This document shows, in pieces, positions 1-7,448 of a stretch of DNA of 18,541 nucleotides. This DNA comes from Bacteroidales bacterium. Its GTDB lineage: Bacteria; Bacteroidota; Bacteroidia; Bacteroidales; UBA932. The position numbers and the translations under genes were made by a program. Below the pieces are notes generated by a model that did not search any database, had not been told where the DNA came from, and saw only the letters and a list, made by a program, of their open reading frames with translations. Each line of letters begins with the position of its first letter. The stretch's first letter is position 1. The DNA lies in contig JAFUQW010000106.1 in the NCBI GenBank assembly GCA_017472115.1, positions 1 to 18,541 on the forward strand, in the 5' to 3' direction.

Positions 1-2349
1 AATGACCTGCAGACAGTTGCTGTCGTGCAGAATAGGGAGGAGGTGGCGACTGAGAAGACCGGTCGTACAGGCGGTCTTCCATATATTGGGAAAGGGGCAT
101 ATCGCAGGAGCTTGGAAATTGCTCCGGGTAATCTGAACGGATGCAGGCATATACTGTTCTTTGACGGTGCCATGAGCGAAGCTCAGGTATTAATGAACGG
201 AAAGAAAGTATGCTTCTGGCCTTATGGATATAATTCATTCTGGTGCGACGTTACTGATAGTATCAAGGAAGGAGTCAATGAACTCGCTGTGCTGTTGGAA
301 AACAGGCCTCAGTCCTCTCGCTGGTATCCAGGTGCCGGATTATATCGTAAGGTCAGATATATTACACTTCCTGAAGTCCATATTCCCGTATGGGGTACAT
401 ACATAACCACACCTTACATTTGCAGCGAATATGCTGTTGTAAGCGTACGCACAAAAGTGGAAGGCATCGGGAGTGATGATGCAGTCACCATCCGCACGAA
501 GATCACTGATCCGCAAGGAAATGTAGTCGCTGTGCAGACAGACACAAGAAAGGTTCTTGCCGGAGAAATAGAGCAGATAATAACTGTGCCTTCACCTAAA
601 CTATGGTCTCCTGAATCCCCGCTTCTATATCATGCCGTGACAGAAATCTGTACCGGTGGTAGAATTTATACTGACTGGGGCACAGGTCATTACAAGAATT
701 ACAAGACAATCAGGGAAGACGGCAATATAGTTCAGGATGAGGTGAGTACCCGCTTTGGAATAAGAACGGTAGAAGTTCGCCCAGGCCAGGGCTTTTTCCT
801 GAACGGTGAACTCAGGAAGTTCCGTGGAGTTTGTCTGCATCATGATCTTGGTCCGTTGGGCGCAGCCGTGAACAAGGCAGCGATCCGTCGCCAGCTCACG
901 ATATTGAAAGATATGGGATGTGATGCCATCAGGACATCGCACAATATGCCTGCAGAGGAACTTATTGAACTCTGTGACGAGATGGGTTTTATGGTCATGG
1001 CTGAAAATTTTGATGAATGGGATATTGCCAAATGTAAGAACGGATATCACAGATGGTTCAATATCGACAGTGGTGACGGGAGAATCTGGGCTGAAAGGGA
1101 TATGATCAATTTGATACATCATTTCAGGAATAATCCCTCTATCGTGATGTGGAGCATCGGCAACGAGGTCCCTTCTCAGCATAGCCCCGATGGTATAAGA
1201 GTGGCCGGATGGCTCCAAGACCTATATCATGCAGAAGATCCGGGCAGGCCTGTCACATGCGGCATGGATCAGTTCGATTCTGTTGTCGGAAACGGCTTTG
1301 CGGCACAGTTGGATGTCGTTGGTTTCAACTATAAGGTCGGACGCTATCAGCAGGCATATGATGTGCTCCCACAGCGTCTGATACTTGGCAGCGAGACAGC
1401 TTCTACTGTCAGCTCACGAGGAGTTTATCATTTTCCGGTCGAGATCGGTCCGGACCAACTGAACATCGATCATCAGTCGTCATCATATGATACAGACCAT
1501 TGCGACTGGTCCAATATCCCTGATGAAGACCTTGCTGCAGACATGGATTATGACTGGTGCATGGGACAGTTCGTATGGACAGGATTTGATTACCTTGGTG
1601 AACCATCTCCATATGATACCGATGCATGGCCAAACCATTCTTCAGTATTCGGCATCGTTGATCTGGCATACATTCCAAAGGATCGATATTATCTGTATCG
1701 CAGTCAGTGGAACAATATGGATGAAACGCTTCATGTTCTTCCACATTGGAACTGGGAAGGGCGTGAGGGGGAAATTACGCCTGTATTTGTATATACGTCC
1801 TATCCTTCCGCGGAACTGTTTGTCAACGGTGTTTCACATGGCATACAGACATTTGAAGAATCTGATGGAATTACTCCGTGTCTCGGGGAGAAAGCTATGA
1901 AGAGATTCCGTCTTATGTGGAATGATGTTGTATATCAACCGGGAGAACTGAAAGTCGTGGCATATGATGCAGAGGGGAGAGCGGCGCAAGAAAAAATTAT
2001 AAGGACTGCCGGTAAGGCGGCAGCGCTGAAGCTGACTCCTGACCGCACCGAGCTTAAGGCAGATGGAGAGGATCTTTGTTTTGTGAATGTGAGTATAATG
2101 GATAAGAATGGAAATCCGGTACCGATAGACACCAGATCAGTCAAAGTCAAAGTATCGGGGGCCGGAACTTTCCGTGCCATCGGCAATGGTGACCCGACAT
2201 GCCTTGAACCATTCCATTTGCCTCAGATGCATCTGTTCAGCGGACAGTTGACAGTAATTGTCCAGAGTTCAGTAGAACCCGGTAACATACACGTTGAAGT
2301 TACCGGACAAGGTGTGAAAAAAGCAACAGCATGTATTGAAGTCAAGTAA
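1..2349 (+). CDS. Glycoside hydrolase family 2 protein (beta-galactosidase-like), 5' end cut off by the window
   Basis: The frame is open from base 1 and has no good start inside the window. A GTG at 25 is not credible, because GH2 family sequence (RTGGLPYIGKG, the sugar-binding jelly roll) is already running there, so the N-terminus and any signal peptide lie upstream. Counting from that GTG, the order is: sugar-binding domain to about 115 (includes NRPQSSRWYPGAGLYR), Ig-like domain about 120-245, TIM barrel about 250-560, DUF4982 about 575-650, and a C-terminal Ig-like GH2 domain about 660-774. The acid/base Glu is E381 in WSIGNEV and the nucleophile is E457 in LGSETAS. By family it is a retaining exo-glycosidase, most often a beta-galactosidase, acting on plant or host glycans in the periplasm. 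The exact sugar cannot be read from sequence. It converges on the DUF2461 operon. The GH2 call is firm; substrate is uncertain. Confidence 0.93.
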   Translation, partial: NDLQTVAVVQNREEVATEKTGRTGGLPYIGKGAYRRSLEIAPGNLNGCRHILFFDGAMSEAQVLMNGKKVCFWPYGYNSFWCDVTDSIKEGVNELAVLLENRPQSSRWYPGAGLYRKVRYITLPEVHIPVWGTYITTPYICSEYAVVSVRTKVEGIGSDDAVTIRTKITDPQGNVVAVQTDTRKVLAGEIEQIITVPSPKLWSPESPLLYHAVTEICTGGRIYTDWGTGHYKNYKTIREDGNIVQDEVSTRFGIRTVEVRPGQGFFLNGELRKFRGVCLHHDLGPLGAAVNKAAIRRQLTILKDMGCDAIRTSHNMPAEELIELCDEMGFMVMAENFDEWDIAKCKNGYHRWFNIDSGDGRIWAERDMINLIHHFRNNPSIVMWSIGNEVPSQHSPDGIRVAGWLQDLYHAEDPGRPVTCGMDQFDSVVGNGFAAQLDVVGFNYKVGRYQQAYDVLPQRLILGSETASTVSSRGVYHFPVEIGPDQLNIDHQSSSYDTDHCDWSNIPDEDLAADMDYDWCMGQFVWTGFDYLGEPSPYDTDAWPNHSSVFGIVDLAYIPKDRYYLYRSQWNNMDETLHVLPHWNWEGREGEITPVFVYTSYPSAELFVNGVSHGIQTFEESDGITPCLGEKAMKRFRLMWNDVVYQPGELKVVAYDAEGRAAQEKIIRTAGKAAALKLTPDRTELKADGEDLCFVNVSIMDKNGNPVPIDTRSVKVKVSGAGTFRAIGNGDPTCLEPFHLPQMHLFSGQLTVIVQSSVEPGNIHVEVTGQGVKKATACIEVK

Positions 2350-2360
2350 TCAAATCAGAT

Positions 2361-2530
2361 ATATTGAGGGATGTATCGTCGGCGCCCCTCAAGAGCACAT
2401 TTGCATTCGCTCTCAACGAGATCTTCAACCTCGGCACCGTCTCCCTTTTGAGATATCGAGTGCAAAAACATAGCGAAAGTGCACTTGCTCGCCTGTACGA
2501 ATTCGGATTCTTGTGGCGACGGTATCTGTC
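2361..2530. repeat. Structured intergenic segment, probable dispersed Bacteroidales intergenic repeat
   Basis: This fills the gap between two convergent genes. It contains a 7-bp stem TTGAGGG/CCCTCAA (2364-2370 with 2386-2392). It also has an 8-bp stem with one G-T pair, CGAGTGCA/TGCACTTG (2457-2464 with 2480-2487). Elements such as ctctcaacgag and cctcggca, and the lack of stops on both strands, recall repeats that I remember (not checked) from Bacteroides and Prevotella intergenic regions, where they are often mis-called as small proteins. Composition on both strands looks non-coding: the minus reading is very Arg/Ser-rich. No second copy is visible in this window, so the repeat call rests on memory. 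Confidence 0.4.
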
Positions 2531-2532
2531 AA

Positions 2533-3207
2533 TCATACATGTTCCTCGCGGACAAAATCAATTGCCCTGTTGATATAGTCCAGGAAAGGTTTGCAGCTCC
2601 TGAAAACTTCGCATATCTGCTCAATGTCAAGATTGCAGTCATCAAAGTCCGCATTCAGACAGAAGTTCTTGAGCTTGATATAGTCTATGTACGGGCCTGC
2701 CGGATCGAATCCCGACGGAACTCTCTTGAGTTTCTGACTCTGGTCAAGGGATAGGGAAGGGTGAAGGTTTCTGATGATTCTGTCAAAATCTCCGCCTCCA
2801 AGCTCGATGTCTTCACGAAGAACCTTCAGTACCTTCGGCTCTGTGTAATAATTACCTGCTGCAAGAAAACTCCGGAATGGATATTCCTCTGCGGAACCGG
2901 TACCTATATGAAAATAATAACCGCTGTAACCCGATTTCCTTCCACCTCTCGCCAGGAATGCGCCGAAATGCGTCTTGTATGGCATTCCGTCCTTTGAGAA
3001 ACGCATATCCTTATATATCCTGTAGGTGCAGTCATTCACACCGATTCCCTTTATAGTCGGATCAAACGAGGATATTCCCTGCAGGAGATTCTCGACAATG
3101 GCATAAAAGTGAGAACGTGCTTCAAGATAATCGTTCTTATGGGCATCAAACCAGGCTTTGTTGTTATTGACCTCCAGCCGTCGGAGAAAGTTCAGAATCG
3201 TTTTCAT
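2533..3207 (-). CDS. DUF2461 / TIGR02453 family protein
   Basis: This 224-aa protein fits the usual length of the TIGR02453 (DUF2461) family. Recognisable family blocks are the N-terminal FLRRLEVNNNKAWFDAHK (about 8-25), DCTYRIYKDMRFSKDGMPYKTHFGA (about 59-83), then GGRKSGYSGYYFHI, and KLKRVPSGFD further on. There is no signal peptide or membrane segment, so it should be cytosolic. The biochemical function of the family is not known to me. It starts 6 bases after the stop of the upstream 154-aa gene, so the two are almost certainly one transcript. The sequence before ATG (AATAAAATTCC) has no clear Shine-Dalgarno, as is common in Bacteroidota. The family call is strong; function is unknown. 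Confidence 0.88.
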   Translation of the reverse strand: MKTILNFLRRLEVNNNKAWFDAHKNDYLEARSHFYAIVENLLQGISSFDPTIKGIGVNDCTYRIYKDMRFSKDGMPYKTHFGAFLARGGRKSGYSGYYFHIGTGSAEEYPFRSFLAAGNYYTEPKVLKVLREDIELGGGDFDRIIRNLHPSLSLDQSQKLKRVPSGFDPAGPYIDYIKLKNFCLNADFDDCNLDIEQICEVFRSCKPFLDYINRAIDFVREEHV

Positions 3208-3213
3208 GGAATT

Positions 3214-3678
3214 TTATTCTACTGCGAGATATTCCTCCACAAAGTCGATAAGACTCTGTAGCTCTTCATTGCTGACTGCACTGACGAGAACTGTGAGGAG
3301 CTGGTTCCTTCCTTTTTGCGGAAGCCCCATGCAGAAGAAGAAACATGGCAGACCGTCATCTGTCCACACATTGAAGCCATAGGCTTCATTCTTCTGGAAT
3401 TCGAAACAGATGATAGGTTCGTCATCTGAGGAAAGATCGTCTTCAATGACCACCTCCTCATATGTTCTGCAGGCTTCAAGATAGGCATCCGAACCTTCCG
3501 GTATAGTACCGCAGCTTATATCTATACTTCTGATGTCACGTCCTTTGGCATTGATGCTCAAGCTATAAGACTTGGTTCCGTCCTCTTCGTTGAATTCCTC
3601 GGTTTCTACATCCCATATTTCAGGCACCTGCATTGTGATGCCTGCGTAATGTATCTGCTTTAATGCTATATTCTTCAT
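3214..3678 (-). CDS. Uncharacterised 154-aa protein, first gene of the DUF2461 operon
   Basis: I do not recognise this family. It is a soluble, acidic 154-aa protein without signal peptide or transmembrane segment. The N-terminal half contains YAGITMQVPEIWDVE and an alternating beta pattern. An acidic stretch IEDDLSSDDEPI lies in the middle. A Cys/Phe-rich strand LPCFFFCMG follows, and the C-terminus is helical (NEELQSLIDFVEEYLAVE). Reality as a gene is supported by a good Bacteroidota-type promoter directly upstream, balanced composition, and 6-base spacing to the DUF2461 gene. Co-transcription hints at a shared role, but nothing in the sequence says what it is. Confidence 0.8.
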   Translation of the reverse strand: MKNIALKQIHYAGITMQVPEIWDVETEEFNEEDGTKSYSLSINAKGRDIRSIDISCGTIPEGSDAYLEACRTYEEVVIEDDLSSDDEPIICFEFQKNEAYGFNVWTDDGLPCFFFCMGLPQKGRNQLLTVLVSAVSNEELQSLIDFVEEYLAVE

Positions 3679-3701
3679 ATCGGTACTTTATCTATATATG
3701 A

Positions 3702-3733
3702 CAAAGATACTCGTATTATGAATCATTTGCAAT
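3702..3733 (-). promoter_or_regulatory. Bacteroidota-type promoter for the 154-aa/DUF2461 operon
   Basis: Read on the minus strand, there is a perfect -7 element TATCTTTG (TAnnTTTG, 3709-3702) and a -33 TTG (ATTG, 3733-3730), 20 bases apart. Transcription should start near 3697, leaving a leader of about 20 bases before the ATG at 3678. Confidence 0.6.
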
Positions 3734-3776
3734 ACCCGGGAAACTTTCATCAGATAAGTAAAATCATATTTCAGAT

Positions 3777-3807
3777 TTTGAATTACGGAATTTTAAACTT
3801 AGTTTTG
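3777..3807 (+). promoter_or_regulatory. Bacteroidota-type promoter for the S1/P1 nuclease gene
   Basis: There is a -33 TTTG at 3777-3780 and a perfect -7 TAGTTTTG (TAnnTTTG) at 3800-3807, with 19 bases between. The predicted start is near 3813, giving a leader of about 24 bases before ATG 3837. It is divergent from the promoter of the minus-strand operon. Confidence 0.65.
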
Positions 3808-3836
3808 TCATATAACTGAAACAAAACACTACAGAA

Positions 3837-4646
3837 ATGAGACAGATCGCGAAGATTTTCACTGCTATGATCATCCTTTTCAACAGCATCTCCGCATATG
3901 CGTGGGGACCTAAAGGACACGACGTCATAGCTTCCATTGCAGAGCAGAATCTGACAAAGAAGGCAGCCAAGGCCATAAATGAGATTCTGGACGGACGTTC
4001 AATAGTATTCTATTCATCATGGATGGACAACATACAGAACTCACCATACTGGGAATATGGCTACAACAAGACCAAGACATGGCACTACGCCAATGTTGAC
4101 AAAGGCCAGACTTACCAGACCATGCAGAAGAATGAGAACGGCGACGTAATCACTGCTCTCAACTTCCTGACCAAGGAACTTACGGAGAATGAAGCCAATC
4201 TTACCGACAGCATGAGGGTCGATTACCTGAAGATGATTGTTCATCTTGTCGGTGACCTTCATTGTCCTATGCATGCAGGACGTCTTTCGGACACAGGAGG
4301 CAACAAAGTAAGGGTGAAATGGTTCGGCCAGAACACAAATCTTCATTCCGTATGGGACAGCAAGATGATCGATTCCGCAAGGAAGTGGGGCTATCAGGAA
4401 TGGACTGAACAGCTCGACCGTACAGACAAAAAATACAAGAAGTCTGTAATGCAAGGAACTTATGAAGACTGGTTTGCCGAAACAGTCAAGGCTGCTGCAG
4501 AGATATATGATTACGTGGAAAGACTCGATCAGAAAGAACCGAATCTATCATATCAGTTCGTATATGATTTCTCACCTATGCTTGAGGAACAGCTTCTTAT
4601 CGGCGGCTATCGCCTGGCATATGTGCTTAACACGATATTCGGGTAG
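3837..4646 (+). CDS. Secreted S1/P1-family zinc nuclease
   Basis: This 269-aa protein has an N-terminal signal peptide ending SAYA (residue 22). The mature chain therefore begins with W23, as S1/P1 nucleases require, because the N-terminal Trp itself binds zinc. All nine expected ligands are present with P1-like spacing: W23, H28 (WGPKGH), D64 (SWMDN), H83 (WHYANV), H136, D140, H146 (HLVGDLHCPMH), H170 and D174 (NLHSVWD). By family it degrades single-stranded DNA and RNA, and 3' nucleotides, in the periplasm or outside the cell, probably for phosphate and nucleoside scavenging. It has its own promoter and a strong hairpin downstream, so it is likely monocistronic. The active site looks intact. 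Confidence 0.95.
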   Translation: MRQIAKIFTAMIILFNSISAYAWGPKGHDVIASIAEQNLTKKAAKAINEILDGRSIVFYSSWMDNIQNSPYWEYGYNKTKTWHYANVDKGQTYQTMQKNENGDVITALNFLTKELTENEANLTDSMRVDYLKMIVHLVGDLHCPMHAGRLSDTGGNKVRVKWFGQNTNLHSVWDSKMIDSARKWGYQEWTEQLDRTDKKYKKSVMQGTYEDWFAETVKAAAEIYDYVERLDQKEPNLSYQFVYDFSPMLEEQLLIGGYRLAYVLNTIFG

Positions 4647-4655
4647 GGGACTGAG

Positions 4656-4711
4656 ATGACATAAAAGATAACGGGCGGCTGAATCATGAACTCAGCCGCC
4701 CGTTCTGTCAT
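4656..4711. terminator. Strong hairpin between convergent nuclease and amylase genes (bidirectional terminator)
   Basis: A perfect 13-bp GC-rich stem, AACGGGCGGCTGA (4670-4682) with TCAGCCGCCCGTT (4692-4704), closes a 9-base loop. A further 6-bp outer match, ATGACA (4656-4661) with TGTCAT (4706-4711), extends it across an asymmetric interruption. There is no long T run on either side, so it may act as a transcript-end stabiliser as much as an intrinsic terminator. It is symmetric and can serve both genes. Confidence 0.7.
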
Positions 4712-4721
4712 GTAGCACGAT

Positions 4722-6161
4722 TTACTTCTTTACGATGATATATGTGGTCTCAGGCTTAAGAGTTCCCTTGAGGACTCCGTTCTCAACCGTGAATGACTGT
4801 CCATATACAGTATCAGTATATTCGCCCTCCGGAAGCTTGGTCGCAAGATCGACAGGATTCTCCTCGAGTGCGAGGTTGATCACAGCAGCACCCTTGTCGC
4901 CACGGTTAACTACGATAACCTCACCGTCCTCTGCGAACTGAAGGTCTTCAACCTGGCCCTTCATCTGCTGACGGAACTTGTTCACAGCGACAACTTCAGG
5001 GTGGAAGAATTCATCGTTTCCACGTGCTCCGAGAAGATTGTCACCCCAATAGTTCTCACGAGTAGAATTCATAGGACGGCTGTAGAAGAGAGGAGTACCG
5101 TTCTGACGGGCCGTGATGAGAACCCAACCCATACGGATCTGAGTGTCGGTAAGTCCTGCGCTTTCATGTGCGTTGCAATATGTGTCATGGCTCTCGACCC
5201 ATGTCGTAAGATATTCAGGAGCAGCTCTGTGGTGCCATGAAACAAGGTCGAGATCCTTTGCTGTGTGATGCTCGAGGGCCCTGCAGAGGACATGACCATA
5301 GCTTGAAGCAGTCTGTCCGAAATAGCCTGCATACTCTTCCTCAGGAACATTTCTTCCCTGAAGGACCTCTCCATAGACGAAAAGGCTGTCGTAAGGAATC
5401 TCCAGTGAAATTCCGAGAACCTCCTTGCGTCCGGTAGCTACATCCCAGAAGTCGTTTACAGTGACTCCGGCAAGTGTGTCGAGAGGATCGGAATGAACAC
5501 CGATATGCTTGGCTGTATCATAACGGAAGCCGCGTACACCCATCTTGATAAGCTTGTTCACGAACTTCATGTAATACTTCTGGAAAAGAGGGTTCTCTGT
5601 ATTTACGTCCGGAAGACCGCCTACACCCTGAAGAGTACACTGAGCACGGTCGCTATAATTCCTGATGCCCTGGAGTCCTGTTGTGTGGAACATCTTGTCT
5701 CTTCCGCCGACAGCCTCATAGAACTCTTCTGCCACGAGATCAGTGTTGAAAGCTGTATGGTTGGGAAGAACATCTACGATCACTCTTATGTCATACTTCT
5801 TTGCAGAATCAAGCATAGCCTGCATTTCTGCCTCTGTACCGAGAATGTTGTTTCCAACAGTCCAGTCTGTAGGCTGATAATAGTGATACCAGTTTCCATC
5901 CTTGCCGAAAAGCGAAACATTTCCGCCTTCAGGGCTGAAGCAAGCGTTCACGGGTGATGTCTGAAGCATGGTATAGCCGGCATCAGAAATCAGCTTCATG
6001 TTCTCTGCAATGGTATTGAAGTCCCAGCTCCATACATGAAGGATAGACTCTGTGTTGGTGAATTCAGGGTCATGAGTCATTCGGTCAACAGGCTTGCTGA
6101 CATTCTGTGATGCACATGCCATAAGGCAAAGACATGCAACGATAGTAAGAATTCTGTTCAT
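4722..6161 (-). CDS. Lipoprotein alpha-amylase, GH13, Bacillus AmyE-like
   Basis: The 479-aa product begins with a lipoprotein signal (MNRILTIVACLCLMAC, lipid-attached Cys at 16), so it should sit in a membrane facing the periplasm or cell surface. The longer frame from 6233 adds an AT-rich leader that hides this signal, so I reject that start. GH13 landmarks are DVLPNH (130-135), nucleophile D215 in GFRYDTAKH, acid/base E265 in VYGEVLQ, and D326 in WVESHDTY. The order and wording through HVWSWDFNT, GYTMLQTSP, ESHDTY, PLFYSRP and the C-terminal beta domain (ATKLPEGEY...NGVLKGT) follow, from memory, B. subtilis AmyE (subfamily GH13_28) rather than SusG. By family it is endo-acting on starch alpha-1,4 bonds. 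No susC/susD genes flank it. Catalytic residues are intact. Confidence 0.93.
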   Translation of the reverse strand: MNRILTIVACLCLMACASQNVSKPVDRMTHDPEFTNTESILHVWSWDFNTIAENMKLISDAGYTMLQTSPVNACFSPEGGNVSLFGKDGNWYHYYQPTDWTVGNNILGTEAEMQAMLDSAKKYDIRVIVDVLPNHTAFNTDLVAEEFYEAVGGRDKMFHTTGLQGIRNYSDRAQCTLQGVGGLPDVNTENPLFQKYYMKFVNKLIKMGVRGFRYDTAKHIGVHSDPLDTLAGVTVNDFWDVATGRKEVLGISLEIPYDSLFVYGEVLQGRNVPEEEYAGYFGQTASSYGHVLCRALEHHTAKDLDLVSWHHRAAPEYLTTWVESHDTYCNAHESAGLTDTQIRMGWVLITARQNGTPLFYSRPMNSTRENYWGDNLLGARGNDEFFHPEVVAVNKFRQQMKGQVEDLQFAEDGEVIVVNRGDKGAAVINLALEENPVDLATKLPEGEYTDTVYGQSFTVENGVLKGTLKPETTYIIVKK

Positions 6162-6246
6162 TTTAATGTATTTAGATGTTATAGTTGAATATTGATCAAA
6201 ACCTCGTAAATATAAATATAATCTCTTAAACAAGCACTTTCATTTA

Positions 6247-6254
6247 CAAAAATA
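6247..6254 (-). promoter_or_regulatory. Possible -7 element for the lipoprotein amylase gene
   Basis: On the minus strand TATTTTTG matches TAnnTTTG perfectly, but no TTTG-like -33 element stands about 20 bases upstream. Transcription from here would begin near 6241, with an AT-rich leader of about 80 bases before the chosen ATG at 6161. The surrounding DNA is AT-rich, so a chance match is possible. Confidence 0.3.
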
Positions 6255-6316
6255 ATGATTCTGCGGCTGATATCATGAGGTGAAAAGATAATAATCGAAG
6301 AATCTTCAAAAAACAT

Positions 6317-6347
6317 TTTGAGATTACAACAAAACAAACGAAATTTG
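6317..6347 (+). promoter_or_regulatory. Bacteroidota-type promoter for pta
   Basis: There is a -33 TTTG at 6317-6320 (part of TTTTG) and a -7 GAAATTTG at 6340-6347, one mismatch from TAnnTTTG, spaced 19 bases. The predicted start is near 6353, giving a leader of about 30 bases. The leader is rich in A and C (acaacaaacaacaa), and no Shine-Dalgarno is visible. Confidence 0.5.
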
Positions 6348-6383
6348 CTTTGATTAAGCAACAACAAACAACAATTATAAATC

Positions 6384-7391
6384 ATGACACTTATCGAAAG
6401 CATAATCGCACGCGCAAAGTCAAACAAGCAGCGCATCGTGCTTCCCGAATCACTCGAGGAGCGTACACTCACAGCAGCCGATATGGCTCTTGCTGACGAG
6501 ATTGCAGAAATCGTCCTTATCGGCAATCCTGATGAGATCTTTGCTCTTGCAGACAAGCTCGGTCTCAAGAACATCGGCAAAGCCACAATCATCGACCCGG
6601 CAACAAGCGAAAAGACTGCTGAGTACGCAGATCTTCTCTATGAACTCCGCAAGAACAAGGGCATGACTCCTGAAAAGGCTGCGCAGCTCGTACTCGACCC
6701 GCTTTACTTCGGATGCCTCATCATCAAGAGCGGCGATGCTGACGGACAGATCAGCGGTGCTCTTTCTACTACCGGAGAGACTCTCAGGCCTGCACTTCAG
6801 ATCATCAAGTGCTCGCCGGGAATCACATGTGTCAGCGGAGCAATGCTCATGATCACCCAGACTCCAGAATATGGCGAAAACGGAGTGCTCGTAGTCGGAG
6901 ACGTTGCAGTGACCCCTATGCCGGATGCGTCACAGCTTGCTCAGATAGCTGTCTGCACGGCACAGACTGCAAAGAGCGTTGCCGGATTTGCCGACCCTAA
7001 GGTTGCCATGCTCTCATTCTCTACAAAGGGATCGGCAAAGCATGAAGTAGTTGACAAGGTCGTGGAAGCTACAAGACTTGCAAAGGAACTTGATCCTGCG
7101 ATAAAGATAGAAGGCGAACTCCAGGCAGATGCTGCCCTCGTGCCGTCTGTAGGCCAGAAGAAGGCTCCCGGTTCCGAGATCGCAGGACATGCAAACGTTC
7201 TCGTATTCCCGTGCCTCGAAGTCGGGAACATCGCCTACAAGCTTGTTCAGCGCCTTGGAAACGCAGATGCCATCGGACCTATCCTTCAGGGTATCGCACG
7301 TCCGGTAAACGACCTCAGCCGCGGCTGCTCAGTTGATGACATCTATAAGATGGTGGCAATCACCGCATGCCAGGCAATGGACGCGAAATAA
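6384..7391 (+). CDS. pta: Phosphate acetyltransferase
   Basis: This 335-aa enzyme interconverts acetyl-CoA plus phosphate with acetyl phosphate plus CoA in the cytosol. It is the first step of acetate fermentation, normally followed by acetate kinase. The length matches the short single-domain PTA_PTB class without the DRTGG/BioD-like N-terminal part seen in E. coli. Family blocks are RIVLPESLEERTL near the start, the CoA-side block around GETLRPALQIIK, AMLSFSTKGSAKH, GELQADAALVPSV and GPILQGIARPVNDLSRGCSVDD. The last holds S312, R313 and D319, which correspond to the catalytic Ser/Arg/Asp of the Methanosarcina enzyme. No ackA lies next to it; a strong terminator follows at once. That differs from the frequent pta-ackA pairing, so the kinase is probably elsewhere. 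Confidence is high. Confidence 0.96.
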   Translation: MTLIESIIARAKSNKQRIVLPESLEERTLTAADMALADEIAEIVLIGNPDEIFALADKLGLKNIGKATIIDPATSEKTAEYADLLYELRKNKGMTPEKAAQLVLDPLYFGCLIIKSGDADGQISGALSTTGETLRPALQIIKCSPGITCVSGAMLMITQTPEYGENGVLVVGDVAVTPMPDASQLAQIAVCTAQTAKSVAGFADPKVAMLSFSTKGSAKHEVVDKVVEATRLAKELDPAIKIEGELQADAALVPSVGQKKAPGSEIAGHANVLVFPCLEVGNIAYKLVQRLGNADAIGPILQGIARPVNDLSRGCSVDDIYKMVAITACQAMDAK

Positions 7392-7407
7392 GTAATTGTA
7401 AAATAAC

Positions 7408-7445
7408 AGAAAAGGCCTTGGGAATCACTTCTCAAGGCCTTTTCT
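7408..7445. terminator. Bidirectional intrinsic terminator between pta and desulfoferrodoxin
   Basis: A perfect 13-bp stem, AGAAAAGGCCTTG (7408-7420) with CAAGGCCTTTTCT (7433-7445), encloses a 12-base loop. Because the arms carry AAAA on one side and TTTT on the other, each strand ends in a U-rich run after the GC core. It can therefore terminate both pta and the convergent gene. Confidence 0.85.
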
Positions 7446-7448
7446 TAA

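Noticed and set aside
625..1218. 197-aa minus-strand frame inside the GH2 gene
   Set aside because: Antisense shadow of the GH2 TIM barrel, with no initiation signals.
2342..2536. Minus-strand 64-aa frame that overlaps the DUF2461 stop as ATGA
   Set aside because: Very Arg/Ser/Leu-rich product without domain-like pattern, lying in structured repeat-like DNA; the overlap is probably chance.
2364..2573. Plus-strand 69-aa frame (starts MRDVSSAPLKS)
   Set aside because: Runs into the 3' end of the real minus-strand gene and lies in the repeat-like segment; similar frames are, to my memory, common mis-annotations in Bacteroidales.
5493..5957. 154-aa plus-strand frame inside the amylase
   Set aside because: Fully antisense to a well-supported GH13 gene; Cys/His/Ile-rich shadow composition.
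6162..6233. 24-residue N-terminal extension of the lipoprotein amylase
   Set aside because: AT-rich DNA, no family similarity, and it would bury the clear lipoprotein signal that starts at 6161.
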